A stretch of 64,000 nucleotides of DNA from assembly GCF_000371965.1 (NCBI RefSeq), contig NZ_AQUO01000002.1:636001-700000 (forward strand), read 5' to 3'. The notes below the pieces were generated by a model, which was given only the letters and a program-made list of their open reading frames with translations, did no database searches and was not told where the DNA came from. The translations under genes and the position numbers were made by a program. Origin of the DNA: Paracoccus sp. N5. GTDB lineage: Bacteria > Pseudomonadota > Alphaproteobacteria > Rhodobacterales > Rhodobacteraceae. Below, piece by piece: positions 46,365-55,074 of the stretch (position 1 is the stretch's first letter; every line of letters starts with the position of its first letter).

Positions 46365-46382
46365 TATAACCTGTCAGACAGG
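46365..46382 (+). promoter_or_regulatory. livJ promoter with palindromic operator candidate
   Basis: TATAAC (46365-46370) is a good -10 element, overlapped by the perfect palindrome CCTGTCAGACAGG (46370-46382), 28 bases before livJ. The palindrome would sit at the transcription start, a repressor position. Regulator unknown; the adjacent GlxA-type gene or an Lrp are candidates. Confidence 0.45.
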
Positions 46383-46409
46383 ACAACGATCCACTCAGGG
46401 AGACTAGGA

Positions 46410-47594
46410 ATGAAAAAGCTTCTTCTGGCCAGCGCCGCGGGTGCCTTGCTTGCCGGTGCCGCGGGCGCCGAAGAGATCAAGATGGGCATCTCGCTGGGCC
46501 TGACCGGGCCGCTGGAATCGATCTCGCCCGCCATGCAGAAGGGCGCCGAGCTGGCGATGAAGGAAGTCAGCGACAGCGGCAAGCTGCTGGACGGCTCGAC
46601 CGTGACCCCGGTGGTGGCCGACAACACCTGCACCGACGCCGCCGCCTCGGTCGCCGCCGTCACCCGCCTCGTCACCGCCGAGGGCGTCAAGGGCGTCATG
46701 GGCGGCATGTGCTCGGGCGAGACCATCGCCTCGGTCGAGCAGGTCGGCGTGCCGCAGGGCGTGGTGATGATCTCGCCCTCGGCCACCTCGCCGGCGCTGT
46801 CTACGCTGGACGACAAGGGCTTCTTCTTCCGCACCTCGCCCTCGGACGCGCGCCAGGGCGAGGTCATGGCCGACATCGTGCTGGAGCACGGCATCAAGTC
46901 GGTCGCCGTGACCTATACCAACAACGACTATGGCAAGGGCCTGGCCGACAGCTTTGCCGAGGCCTACAAGGCCAAGGGCGGCAATGTCACCGTGGTCTCG
47001 GCCCATGACGACGGCAAGGCCGACTATTCCGCCGAGGTCGCGGCGCTGGCCGCCGCCGGCGGCGATGCGCTGGTCGTGGCCGGCTATTCCGACCAGGGCG
47101 GCTCGGGCGTGATCCAGGGCGCGCTGGACAGCGGCGCCTTTTCGACCTTCGTGCTGCCCGACGGTATGGTCAACCAGGCCCTGGTCGACAAGTTCGGCAC
47201 CCAGCTGGAGACTTCCTTCGGCCAGAACCCCTCGGCCGAGGGCGAAGGCCATGACAAGTTCGCCGAACTGGCCAAGGCGGCAGGCTTCGACGGCACCTCG
47301 GCCTATGCCGGCGAATCCTATGACGCGGCGGCGCTGATGCTGCTGGCGATGCAGGCGGCGAAATCCTCGGATCCCAAGGTCTACAAGGACAAGGTCATGG
47401 AGGTCGCCAACGCGCCCGGCGAAAAGATCTATCCGGGCGAACTGGCCAAGGCGCTGGAACTGCTCGCCGCCGGCACCGACATCGACTATGTCGGCGCCAC
47501 CTCGGTCGAGCTGGTCGAGCCGGGCGAAAGCGCCGGGGTTTATCGCGAGGTCGATTTCAAGGGCGGCACGCTGAACGTCGTCAAGTTCCACTGA
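46410..47594 (+). CDS. livJ: Branched-chain amino acid ABC binding protein, LivJ-type
   Basis: A 394-aa periplasmic protein with signal peptide MKKLLLASAAGALLAGAAGA and a GGGAGA site upstream. The mature protein starts EEIKMGISLGLTGPLES, family-typical, and keeps SPSATSPALSTLDDKGFFFR and the two-lobed Peripla_BP_6 pattern. It captures amino acids, peptides or amides; family members also bind urea or short amides, so the ligand is not certain. First gene of livJGFHM. Confidence 0.92.
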   Translation: MKKLLLASAAGALLAGAAGAEEIKMGISLGLTGPLESISPAMQKGAELAMKEVSDSGKLLDGSTVTPVVADNTCTDAAASVAAVTRLVTAEGVKGVMGGMCSGETIASVEQVGVPQGVVMISPSATSPALSTLDDKGFFFRTSPSDARQGEVMADIVLEHGIKSVAVTYTNNDYGKGLADSFAEAYKAKGGNVTVVSAHDDGKADYSAEVAALAAAGGDALVVAGYSDQGGSGVIQGALDSGAFSTFVLPDGMVNQALVDKFGTQLETSFGQNPSAEGEGHDKFAELAKAAGFDGTSAYAGESYDAAALMLLAMQAAKSSDPKVYKDKVMEVANAPGEKIYPGELAKALELLAAGTDIDYVGATSVELVEPGESAGVYREVDFKGGTLNVVKFH

Positions 47595-47606
47595 CGCATG
47601 CAGGTT

Positions 47607-47628
47607 GGGCCCGGCTTGCGCCGGGCCC
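47607..47628 (+). promoter_or_regulatory. Intercistronic hairpin between livJ and livG
   Basis: GGGCCCGGC, loop TTGC, GCCGGGCCC: a perfect 9-bp stem 12 bases past the livJ stop, followed by CTTCG and no real T-run. As with dppA-dppB, it would let the binding protein be made in excess over the transporter (inferred). Confidence 0.6.
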
Positions 47629-47693
47629 CTTCGATAACGATAACAATCCCGTAAGGGAATATCTTCATGCAACGCATGAAGCTGGGGAGCGAC

Positions 47694-48560
47694 ATGATCC
47701 AGGTCCATGACCTGCACCGGCATTTCGGAGGCTTCCGCGCCGTCGATGGCGCCAGCCTGACCATCGAGCAGGGCTCGATCACCGGGCTGATCGGCCCGAA
47801 CGGTGCGGGGAAATCCACATTATTCAACGTGATCGCCGGGGTTCTTAAACCCACGTCCGGCCGCGTGACCATGGCGGGCGAGGACATCACCGGCCTTGCC
47901 CCGCATGAGCTGTTCCACAAGGGCCTGCTGCGCACCTTCCAGCTGGCGCATGAGTTTTCCTCGATGACGGTGCGCGAGAACCTGATGATGGTCCCCGCCG
48001 GCCAGTCGGGCGAGACGCTGGTCAACACCTGGTTCCGCCGCGGCCGCATCCGCGACGAGGAACGCGCGCTTCGCAAGAAGGCCGACGAGGTGCTTGAATT
48101 CCTGACGATTTCCCATGTCGCCGATGAAAAGGCCGGCAACCTGTCCGGCGGGCAGAAGAAGCTGCTGGAACTGGGCCGCACCATGATGGTGGACGCCAGG
48201 ATCGTCTTCCTGGACGAGGTCGGCGCCGGGGTGAACCGCACGCTGCTGGACACCATCGGCGACGCCATCGTGCGGCTGAACAAGGAGCGCGGCTATACCT
48301 TTTGCGTCATCGAGCATGACATGGATTTCATCGGCCGGCTTTGCGACCCGGTGATCGTCATGGCGGCGGGCAAGGTGCTGGCGCAGGGCAGCGCCTCCAG
48401 CATCATGCAGAACGAGGCGGTGATCGAGGCCTATCTGGGCACCGGGCTCAAGAACAAGGTCGCGGCCGAGGAAGCGGTCGAGCGCGTGACCGGCGAAAGC
48501 CATGGCGCCCAGCCCGGCCTTGGCGACGAGGCCGGCGTCTTCGACCAGGAGAAACCCTGA
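47694..48560 (+). CDS. livG: Branched-chain amino acid ABC ATPase, LivG-type
   Basis: A 288-aa ATPase if it starts at ATG 47694 (GGGAGC upstream); ATG 47667 would add nine residues. Walker A GPNGAGKST, signature LSGGQKKLLELGR and the H-loop FCVIEHDMDFI are intact. Walker B reads IVFLDEVGAGVN, with valine in place of the usual proline after the glutamate. The C-terminal extension (about 25 residues, GLGDEAGVFDQEKP) is longer than in E. coli LivG. Overlaps livF by one base. Confidence 0.92.
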   Translation: MIQVHDLHRHFGGFRAVDGASLTIEQGSITGLIGPNGAGKSTLFNVIAGVLKPTSGRVTMAGEDITGLAPHELFHKGLLRTFQLAHEFSSMTVRENLMMVPAGQSGETLVNTWFRRGRIRDEERALRKKADEVLEFLTISHVADEKAGNLSGGQKKLLELGRTMMVDARIVFLDEVGAGVNRTLLDTIGDAIVRLNKERGYTFCVIEHDMDFIGRLCDPVIVMAAGKVLAQGSASSIMQNEAVIEAYLGTGLKNKVAAEEAVERVTGESHGAQPGLGDEAGVFDQEKP

Positions 48561-49270
48561 TGGCGGCTCCCTATCTTTCCGCGACGGACATGCGCGGCGG
48601 CTATGGCAAGGCCGACATCCTGAACGGCTGCACCCTGACCGTGGACAAGGGCCAGATCGCGGTGATCGTCGGCCCGAACGGTGCCGGCAAGTCCACCGCG
48701 ATGAAGGCGGTCTTCGGCATGCTGACCCTGCGCGAGGGCCGCGTGACGCTGGGCGGCGAGGATATCACCGCGCTGACCCCACAGGAGCGGGTGCGCAAGG
48801 GCATGGGCTTCGTGCCGCAGACCCACAACATCTTCCCGACCATGACGGTCGAGGAGAACCTAGAGATGGGCGCCTATATCCGCGAGGACGACTATCGCGA
48901 CACCATGGCCCAGGTCTATGAGTTGTTCCCCGCCGTCGCCGACAAGCGCAGGCAGAACGCGGGCGAGCTTTCCGGCGGCCAGCGCCAGCAGGTCGCCGTC
49001 GGCCGGGCGCTGATGACGCGGCCCAGCCTCTTGATGCTGGACGAGCCCACGGCCGGCGTTTCGCCCATCGTCATGGACGAGCTTTTCGACCGCATCATCG
49101 AGGTCGCCCGCACCGGGATTTCCATCCTGATGGTGGAACAGAATGCCCGCCAGGCCCTCGAGATCGCCGACGTCGGCTATGTCCTGGTGCAGGGCGCGAA
49201 CCGCTATACCGACTCGGGGTCCGCACTGCTGGCCGATCCCGAGGTTCGCCGCACCTTCCTGGGGGGCTGA
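48560..49270 (+). CDS. livF: Branched-chain amino acid ABC ATPase, LivF-type
   Basis: A 236-aa ATPase, Walker A GPNGAGKST, signature LSGGQRQQVAVGR, Walker B LLMLDEPTAGVSP, and VEQNARQALEIADVGYVL at the H-loop region, a strong LivF mark. TGATG coupling to livG; livH follows after three bases. Confidence 0.94.
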   Translation: MAAPYLSATDMRGGYGKADILNGCTLTVDKGQIAVIVGPNGAGKSTAMKAVFGMLTLREGRVTLGGEDITALTPQERVRKGMGFVPQTHNIFPTMTVEENLEMGAYIREDDYRDTMAQVYELFPAVADKRRQNAGELSGGQRQQVAVGRALMTRPSLLMLDEPTAGVSPIVMDELFDRIIEVARTGISILMVEQNARQALEIADVGYVLVQGANRYTDSGSALLADPEVRRTFLGG

Positions 49271-49273
49271 CGC

Positions 49274-50281
49274 ATGGACATCCTGAACGCCCTGGTGGCC
49301 ATCCTGAACTTCGTGGTGATCCCCGCCGCCTCATACGGCGCGCAGCTGGCGCTTGGCGCGCTGGGGGTGACGCTGATCTATGGCATCCTGCGCTTTTCCA
49401 ACTTCGCCCATGGCGACACCATGGCCTTCGGCACGGCGCTGGTGATCCTGGTGACCTGGGGGCTGCAGGCCATCGGCATCAGCCTGGCGCCGCTGCCGAC
49501 CGCGCTCCTGGCGCTGCCCATCGGCATCGCGCTGTGCTCGGTCTTCGTATTGGCCACCGACCGGGTGGTCTATCGGTTCTATAGGCGGAAGCGGTCGGAT
49601 CCGATCATCCTGGTCATGGCCTCGGTCGGGGTCATGTTCATCATGAACGGGCTGACCCGGATGACGCCGAAGATCGGCGTGAACGAGGTCCGCTTCGACG
49701 ACGGCGCGCGCTTCCTGATCTCGGTGCAGGAGTTCAAGGCCTGGACCGGGCTCAACGAGGGCCTGGCGCTGCGCGTCAGCCAGGCGCTGACGCTGGTCGT
49801 CACCGCGCTGGCCTGCTGGGCGCTGTTCCGATTCCTGAACCGCTCGCGCGCCGGCAAGGCGATGCGGGCCTATTCCGACAACGAGGATCTGGCGCTTCTG
49901 TCGGGCATCGACCCCGAGCGGGTGGTGCGGCTGACCTGGATCATCGCCACGGCGCTGGCGGTGACGGCGGGCACGCTCTACGGGCTCGACAAGAGCTTCA
50001 AGGCTTTCAACTATTTCCAGATCCTGCTGCCGATCTTTGCCGCGGCCATCGTCGGCGGTCTCGGCAACCCGCTGGGCGCGGTCGCCGGCGGCTTCATCGT
50101 CGCCTTTTCCGAGGTGGCGGTCACCTATCCCTGGAAGAAGATCGCCGCCTACCTGGGCTTCCAATCGGACGGCATGCTGCAACTGCTGTCCACCGAATAC
50201 AAGTTCGCGGTCAGCTTCGTGATCCTGATCGTGGTGCTGCTGTTCCGGCCGACCGGCCTGTTCCGCGGCAAATCCGTCTGA
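49274..50281 (+). CDS. livH: Branched-chain amino acid ABC permease, LivH-type
   Basis: A 335-aa inner-membrane permease with eight or more hydrophobic segments. LGVTLIYGILRFSNFAHGD near the N-terminus and RAYSDNEDLALLSGIDPERV are the LivH signatures, the second being the ATPase contact. An insert around 135-165 (TRMTPKIGVNEVRFDDGARF) is usual in alphaproteobacterial members. Confidence 0.93.
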   Translation: MDILNALVAILNFVVIPAASYGAQLALGALGVTLIYGILRFSNFAHGDTMAFGTALVILVTWGLQAIGISLAPLPTALLALPIGIALCSVFVLATDRVVYRFYRRKRSDPIILVMASVGVMFIMNGLTRMTPKIGVNEVRFDDGARFLISVQEFKAWTGLNEGLALRVSQALTLVVTALACWALFRFLNRSRAGKAMRAYSDNEDLALLSGIDPERVVRLTWIIATALAVTAGTLYGLDKSFKAFNYFQILLPIFAAAIVGGLGNPLGAVAGGFIVAFSEVAVTYPWKKIAAYLGFQSDGMLQLLSTEYKFAVSFVILIVVLLFRPTGLFRGKSV

Positions 50282-50294
50282 GGAGGGCTTACCC

Positions 50295-51635
50295 ATGTCG
50301 CATACACGTCAGGCGGAAGCCTCGAATCCATGGCGGGCGCCGCTGCTGTTCCTGGTCCTGGCCGTGCTGTTCGTCCTCGAGGGCAGTTTCCGCAGCGTCC
50401 TGTTCTCGGGCAGCTGGAACACGGCGCTGGGGATCCTGAACATGGGGCTGATCTCGGCCATCATGGTCCTGGGCGTCAACATGCAATGGGGCTATGCTGG
50501 GCTGTTCAATGCCGGCGTCGTGGGGTTCCTGGCGCTTGGCGGGCTGGCGCCCGTACTGGTTTCGACCGCGCCGGTGGCCGGGGCCTGGGCCGCGGGCGGG
50601 CCGCGGGTGATCCTGGCGCTGGCCGTGGGGCTGGGCACGCTGGCGCTGGCCGCACTGGCCTGGCGGCGCATCGCCGGGCCGCTGCGGGTGGTGGCGATGA
50701 TCGCGGTGCTGGTGCTGGGCTTCGTGCTGTATCGTTACCTCTTCGACCCGGCGGTCGCGGCGATCGAGGCCAACAACTCGGCCGCGGCCGGCAATATCGG
50801 CGGCTTGGGCTGGCCGGTGCTGCTGAGCTGGCCGGTCGGCGCGCTGTTCGCCGCCGCCGCGGCCTGGGGCGTCGGCAAGGTGGCCTTGGGCCTGCGCTCG
50901 GACTACCTGGCCATCGCCACGCTGGGCATCGGCGAGATCATCGTTGCCGTCATGCGCAACGAGGAATGGCTGGCGCGCGGGGTCAAGAATATGTCGGGCA
51001 TCCCGCGCCCGGTGCCCTATGAGCTGGACCTGCAAAGCGATCCGGGCTTCGTCGCCCGCGCCGCCGAATGGGGGATGAGCCCCGGCGTCGCCTCGGGGAT
51101 CTGGGTCAAGCTGATGTATGCCGGGCTGTTCGGCGCGGTGCTGCTGGCGCTGATCCTGCTGGCAGAGCTGGCGCTGAAATCACCCTGGGGCCGGATGATG
51201 CGGGCGATCCGCGACAATGAGACCGCGGCCGAGGCCATGGGCAAGCATGTCACCCGCCGGCATCTGCAGATCTTCGTCATCGGCTCGGCGGTGATCGGCC
51301 TGGCCGGGGCGATGATGGTGACGCTGGACGGGCTTCTGTCGCCCAACAGTTTCAACCCCTTGCGCTATACCTTCCTGATCTGGGTCATGGTGATCGTCGG
51401 CGGCTCGGGCAACAACTGGGGCGCGGTGCTGGGCGCGGTGCTGATCTGGTTCCTGTGGATCAAGGCCGAGGTCTGGGGCCCCGAGTTGATGCGGCTGATC
51501 ACCCTGCCCCTGCCCGAGGGTGCGTTCCGCAGCCATATGCTGGGCGGTGCGCCGCATATGCGCTTCATCGCGCTGGGGCTGGTGCTGCTTCTGGTCTTGC
51601 GCTTTGCGCCAAGGGGACTGGTGCCGGAAAAGTAG
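50295..51635 (+). CDS. livM: Branched-chain amino acid ABC permease, LivM-type
   Basis: A 446-aa inner-membrane permease. NMQWGYAGLFNAGVVGFLAL and GLRSDYLAIATLGIGEIIVA are LivM marks; MMRAIRDNETAAEAMGKHV is the EAA-like loop. An extra pair of membrane segments separates the N-terminal helices from the core, as is usual in long alphaproteobacterial LivM. Last gene of the operon; a repeat and a terminator follow at once. Confidence 0.93.
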   Translation: MSHTRQAEASNPWRAPLLFLVLAVLFVLEGSFRSVLFSGSWNTALGILNMGLISAIMVLGVNMQWGYAGLFNAGVVGFLALGGLAPVLVSTAPVAGAWAAGGPRVILALAVGLGTLALAALAWRRIAGPLRVVAMIAVLVLGFVLYRYLFDPAVAAIEANNSAAAGNIGGLGWPVLLSWPVGALFAAAAAWGVGKVALGLRSDYLAIATLGIGEIIVAVMRNEEWLARGVKNMSGIPRPVPYELDLQSDPGFVARAAEWGMSPGVASGIWVKLMYAGLFGAVLLALILLAELALKSPWGRMMRAIRDNETAAEAMGKHVTRRHLQIFVIGSAVIGLAGAMMVTLDGLLSPNSFNPLRYTFLIWVMVIVGGSGNNWGAVLGAVLIWFLWIKAEVWGPELMRLITLPLPEGAFRSHMLGGAPHMRFIALGLVLLLVLRFAPRGLVPEK

Positions 51636-51638
51636 CTG

Positions 51639-51686
51639 GCGGGGGCTTTGCCCCCACACCCCCAGGATATTTCCACAAAAGAGAAG
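51639..51686 (+). repeat. Hairpin plus intergenic repeat copy 6
   Basis: GCGGGGGCTTTGCCCCC, then the diverged repeat GGATATTTCCACAAAAGAGA (from 51665). The hairpin-plus-repeat arrangement is the same as at 797-850, again right after the last gene of an operon. Confidence 0.55.
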
Positions 51687-51704
51687 GGCCCGTCGGGGCC
51701 CTTT
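51684..51704. terminator. Terminator between livM and purN
   Basis: AAGGGCCC, loop GTCG, GGGCCCTT then T: an 8-bp stem abutting the purN stop codon at 51706. Its symmetrical A/T ends suit both convergent operons. Confidence 0.75.
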
Positions 51705-51705
51705 G

Positions 51706-52302
51706 TCATGCGGCGGTCAGTTGGACCGGGTTCGTGTCACCTCGGGCGAAGCGGCGCAGCACCTCGGGATAGAGGCGGTGCTCCTGGGCCAGCACGCGGG
51801 CGGCGAGGGTCTCGGCCTTGTCGGTGGGCAGGATCGGCACGCGGGCCTGGCCGAGGATCGGGCCGGCATCGAGTTCCGGCGTCACCAGGTGAACGCTGGC
51901 GCCGGCCTCGGCATCGCCGGCCTCGATGGCGCGCTGGTGGGTGTGGAGTCCGGGATATTTCGGCAGGAGCGAGGGGTGGATGTTCAGCATCCGGCCCTGG
52001 AAGCGCTGCACGAATGCCGGCGTCAGGATGCGCATGAAGCCGGCGAGACAGAGGATGTCGGGCTGGGCGGCGAGCAGCGGTTGCAGCAGCGCGGCTTCGA
52101 AACCGGCGCGGTCGCCCATGAAGGCACGGTGATCGACGGCGAATGTCGGCACGCCGAGCGCCTCGGCCCGGGCGAGGCCGGCCGCGGCCGGGTCGTTCGA
52201 TCCGACGATCACGGCGCGGGCCGGGTGGTCGCCGGTCATGGACTCGACCAGCTTGACCATGTTCGAGCCGCCGCCCGAGATCAGGATGGCGACTCGCTTC
52301 AC
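51706..52302 (-). CDS. purN: Phosphoribosylglycinamide formyltransferase PurN
   Basis: A 198-aa enzyme that formylates GAR with 10-formyl-THF, the third step of purine synthesis. It starts with GTG 52302 in a GTGA overlap with purM. VAILISGGGSNM, NIHPSLLPKYPG (catalytic His with its Asn partner) and VTPELDAGPILGQ (catalytic Asp) are intact. Confidence 0.94.
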   Translation of the reverse strand: MKRVAILISGGGSNMVKLVESMTGDHPARAVIVGSNDPAAAGLARAEALGVPTFAVDHRAFMGDRAGFEAALLQPLLAAQPDILCLAGFMRILTPAFVQRFQGRMLNIHPSLLPKYPGLHTHQRAIEAGDAEAGASVHLVTPELDAGPILGQARVPILPTDKAETLAARVLAQEHRLYPEVLRRFARGDTNPVQLTAA

Positions 52303-53345
52303 CGCAGCCGGCCGGTGTAGCGCACGCCCTCGCCCGGCGCGACATGGCCGAGGCGGTGGACGGTTTCGCCCTGGTCCTGCAGCAGCGCCTCGATGGCTTC
52401 GGCGCGGTCGGCGGCGACCGCGAGGATCATGCCGATGCCGGAGTTGAAGGTCTTCAGCATCTCGGCCTCGGCGATAGCGCCGGCCTCGGCCAGCCAGTCG
52501 AAGACCGGCGGCAGGCTGAAGCTGTCGAGGTCCACTTCCGCGCCCAGCCCCTTGGGCAGCACGCGCGGCAGGTTTTCGGTGATGCCGCCGCCGGTGATAT
52601 GGGCGGCCGCATGGACGCCGCCCGCGCGGATCGCGGCCAGCACCGGCTTGACATAGAGCCGGGTCGGGACCAGCAGCGCCTGGCCCAGCGTGCCGGTGCC
52701 GAAGGGCGCGGGCGATTCCCAGTCGAGGCCCGCATGCTCGGCCACCTTGCGCACCAGCGAGAAGCCGTTGGAATGCACCCCGTCCGAGGCGAGGCCCAGG
52801 AGCACGTCGCCATCCGCCACCCCGGCGGGCAGCGCGGTGCCGCGTTCCATCGCGCCGACCGCGAAGCCGGCGAGGTCGAAATCGCCCTTGGCATACATGC
52901 CCGGCATCTCGGCCGTCTCGCCGCCGATCAGCGCGCAGCCGGAACGCCGGCAGCCCTCGGCAATGCCGGCGATGACGCGGGCGGCCTCGTCGACCGAAAG
53001 CTTGCCGGTGGCGAAATAATCCAGGAAGAACAGCGGCTCGGCGCCTTGGCACACCAGGTCGTTCACGCACATCGCCACCAGGTCGATGCCGAGCCCGTCC
53101 AGCGCGCCGGTGTCGATGCCGATGCGCAGCTTGGTGCCGACGCCGTCGGTTGCCGCGACCAGGACCGGGTCGGTGAAGCCGGCCGCGCGCGGGTCGAACA
53201 GCGCGCCGAAGCCGCCCAGGCCCTCCATGACGCCCGAGCGCTGCGTGGCGGCGGCGGCGGGCTTGATCCGCTCGACCAGCGCATTGCCCGCGTCGATATC
53301 CACTCCGGCCTCGGCATAGGACAGGCCGCTGTTGCGCTCGGTCAT
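52299..53345 (-). CDS. purM: Phosphoribosylformylglycinamidine cyclo-ligase PurM
   Basis: A 348-aa ATP-dependent enzyme making AIR from FGAM. Start ATG 53345 (MTERNSGLSYAEAGVDIDAG) with AGGGGA eight bases upstream. GFGALFDPR, ATDGVGTKLRIG, MCVNDLVCQGAEPLFFLDYF and GGETAEMPGMY are the family's nucleotide- and metal-binding stretches. Translationally coupled to purN. Confidence 0.95.
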   Translation of the reverse strand: MTERNSGLSYAEAGVDIDAGNALVERIKPAAAATQRSGVMEGLGGFGALFDPRAAGFTDPVLVAATDGVGTKLRIGIDTGALDGLGIDLVAMCVNDLVCQGAEPLFFLDYFATGKLSVDEAARVIAGIAEGCRRSGCALIGGETAEMPGMYAKGDFDLAGFAVGAMERGTALPAGVADGDVLLGLASDGVHSNGFSLVRKVAEHAGLDWESPAPFGTGTLGQALLVPTRLYVKPVLAAIRAGGVHAAAHITGGGITENLPRVLPKGLGAEVDLDSFSLPPVFDWLAEAGAIAEAEMLKTFNSGIGMILAVAADRAEAIEALLQDQGETVHRLGHVAPGEGVRYTGRLR

Positions 53346-53501
53346 TTCGGTTCCCCTTCGCTTTGACGCCCCGATAGCGCAGGCGCGGCCAAGTGGCAAT
53401 GATCGCCTGCGTTTCCAGGACAGCCCGACGCCTCCCGGCGCGTGTTTCTGTTGTTTCGCGGGGCCTGGAGGAATTATGGTTAATAAGACCGGAACGGGGC
53501 A

Positions 53502-55073
53502 ATGCGGCGAGTCGAGATGCCTGCCAAGCTGAGCCTGATGGGATCCGTGCGCCTTCGCGGCTCGGGCGGGGATGACCTGACCCCGCGCAGCCAGAAGGCG
53601 CGGGGCGCGCTGGTGCTTCTGGGCACGGCGCCGGACCTGCGGCTGAGCCGGGCCCGGCTGCAAGACCTGCTGTGGAGCGAGCGCGGCAAGCAGCAGGGCT
53701 CGGCCAGCCTGCGCCAGATGCTGCGCGAATTGCGCGGCGCCATGTCCGACGAACGCAATATCCTGCAGACCGGAATCGGCTGGGTCGGGCTTGACCCGGA
53801 CCGGCTGCGCATCGACCTGAGCCCGGTCTATGACGCCGGCGGCGCGCCGATCGAATTCGCCGCCGACATCGACATTCCCGACCCCGAATTCGAAAGCTGG
53901 CTGCGCGACATGCGGCTGCGGCTGATGCCCGAGGAGGACGGCCGGGTGGCGCTGCGGCCCGAACCGGGCGAGCCGGGCGCCGGCGCCTATGTCGTGGCGC
54001 TGGCGCCGGTCCAGGGCAACGACGCCCGCGCGCATCTGGTCGGCGAGATGGTGGTGAACGAGGCCGCGGCGCGGGCCTGCGAGATGATCCCGGCGACGCT
54101 GGCCGACCGGCCCGAACCCGGCGCGGCGCTGATCGGCGTGCAGATCCTGCCCTTTTGCTATGCCACCGGCGGCGATTGCGCGCTGCTGACGGTCATGCGC
54201 GACCTGGCCACCGGCCGGCGGGTCTGGACGCGGCGCTTCACCATCCGCGCGGCGGACGAGACCGCGACCATGCGCCATGCCGTGGCGCAGATCACGGTCG
54301 CGCTGCTCGACCGGGCGCGGCGCACGGCTTCGGCGAAATGGGACAGTTTCCCGATCTGGGACGTGTTCAGCTATTCGCGCGAGCGGCTGGAGGCGGCCGA
54401 CGCGGTGCTGGCGCAACTGCCCGAGCGGCGGCAGAATGCCGTCAGCCTGGCGCTGCGCTCCTATCTGCGCCACACGCTGGTCTGCGAGCGGCTGGCCGAG
54501 GATCCAGCGCGGCTGTCGGACGAGGCCGAGGATTTCGCGTTGCGCGCGCGCGCGCTGGCGCCGAACAATCCGGTGGTGCTGGCGGTGGCCTCGCTGTCGG
54601 CGTCCTGGCGGCGGGATGCGGTGGGGGCGCTGGAGCTGGCGCAGGCCGCCTGCCGCACCGACCCGGACAACGAGCTGGCCTGCCATGCCCTGGCCGAGGC
54701 GCTGAGCGGCGTCGGCCGCGACCTGGAGGCGCTGGAGGCGATCGAGCGCGGCGCCCGCGGCGCGCTGGCCGAGCTGGGCCAAGCCAGCTGGCTGATGCGG
54801 CGGGCGCAGGTGCTGGTCCGGCTGGGCCGCTTCGGCGATGCCGAGAACTCCGCCGCCGCCGCCTTCGCCTTTGCCGCCGACCACCGTCCGGCACTGCGGC
54901 TGCTGGCGGCGCTGCGCCACCATCGCGGCGACCGCGCCGGGGCGGCGGATGCGCTGCGCCACCTGCGCCGGATCGAGCCGGATTTCTCGCTGGAGCTGAT
55001 GGCGCATCCCGATTACCCGGTCCAGACCCTGCGCAGCGCCGGGCTGATGGGCATCGTCCGGTCCGGGCTGTAG
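53502..55073 (+). CDS. BTAD/SARP-like transcriptional regulator with TPRs (B)
   Basis: A 523-aa regulator from ATG 53502; ATG 53517 (MPAKLSLMGSVRLRG) is an equally good start. Winged-helix part: SVRLRGSGGDDLTPRSQKAR then LQDLLWSERGKQQGSASLRQ, the SARP/BTAD-type pattern. A central TolB-like segment follows (ALIGVQILPFCYATGG to about residue 260), then TPRs (LACHALAEALSGVGRDLEAL). Domain order matches regulator A at 11.5 kb, but the sequences are far apart. It converges on the pentapeptide gene, stops one base apart. Confidence 0.72.
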   Translation: MRRVEMPAKLSLMGSVRLRGSGGDDLTPRSQKARGALVLLGTAPDLRLSRARLQDLLWSERGKQQGSASLRQMLRELRGAMSDERNILQTGIGWVGLDPDRLRIDLSPVYDAGGAPIEFAADIDIPDPEFESWLRDMRLRLMPEEDGRVALRPEPGEPGAGAYVVALAPVQGNDARAHLVGEMVVNEAAARACEMIPATLADRPEPGAALIGVQILPFCYATGGDCALLTVMRDLATGRRVWTRRFTIRAADETATMRHAVAQITVALLDRARRTASAKWDSFPIWDVFSYSRERLEAADAVLAQLPERRQNAVSLALRSYLRHTLVCERLAEDPARLSDEAEDFALRARALAPNNPVVLAVASLSASWRRDAVGALELAQAACRTDPDNELACHALAEALSGVGRDLEALEAIERGARGALAELGQASWLMRRAQVLVRLGRFGDAENSAAAAFAFAADHRPALRLLAALRHHRGDRAGAADALRHLRRIEPDFSLELMAHPDYPVQTLRSAGLMGIVRSGL

Positions 55074-55074
55074 C

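Noticed and set aside
47694..48560. LivG as an inactive ATPase because Walker B reads LDEVGAG
   Set aside because: The catalytic glutamate, Walker A, signature and H-loop are intact; the proline-to-valine change after the glutamate is probably a lineage feature and not loss of function.
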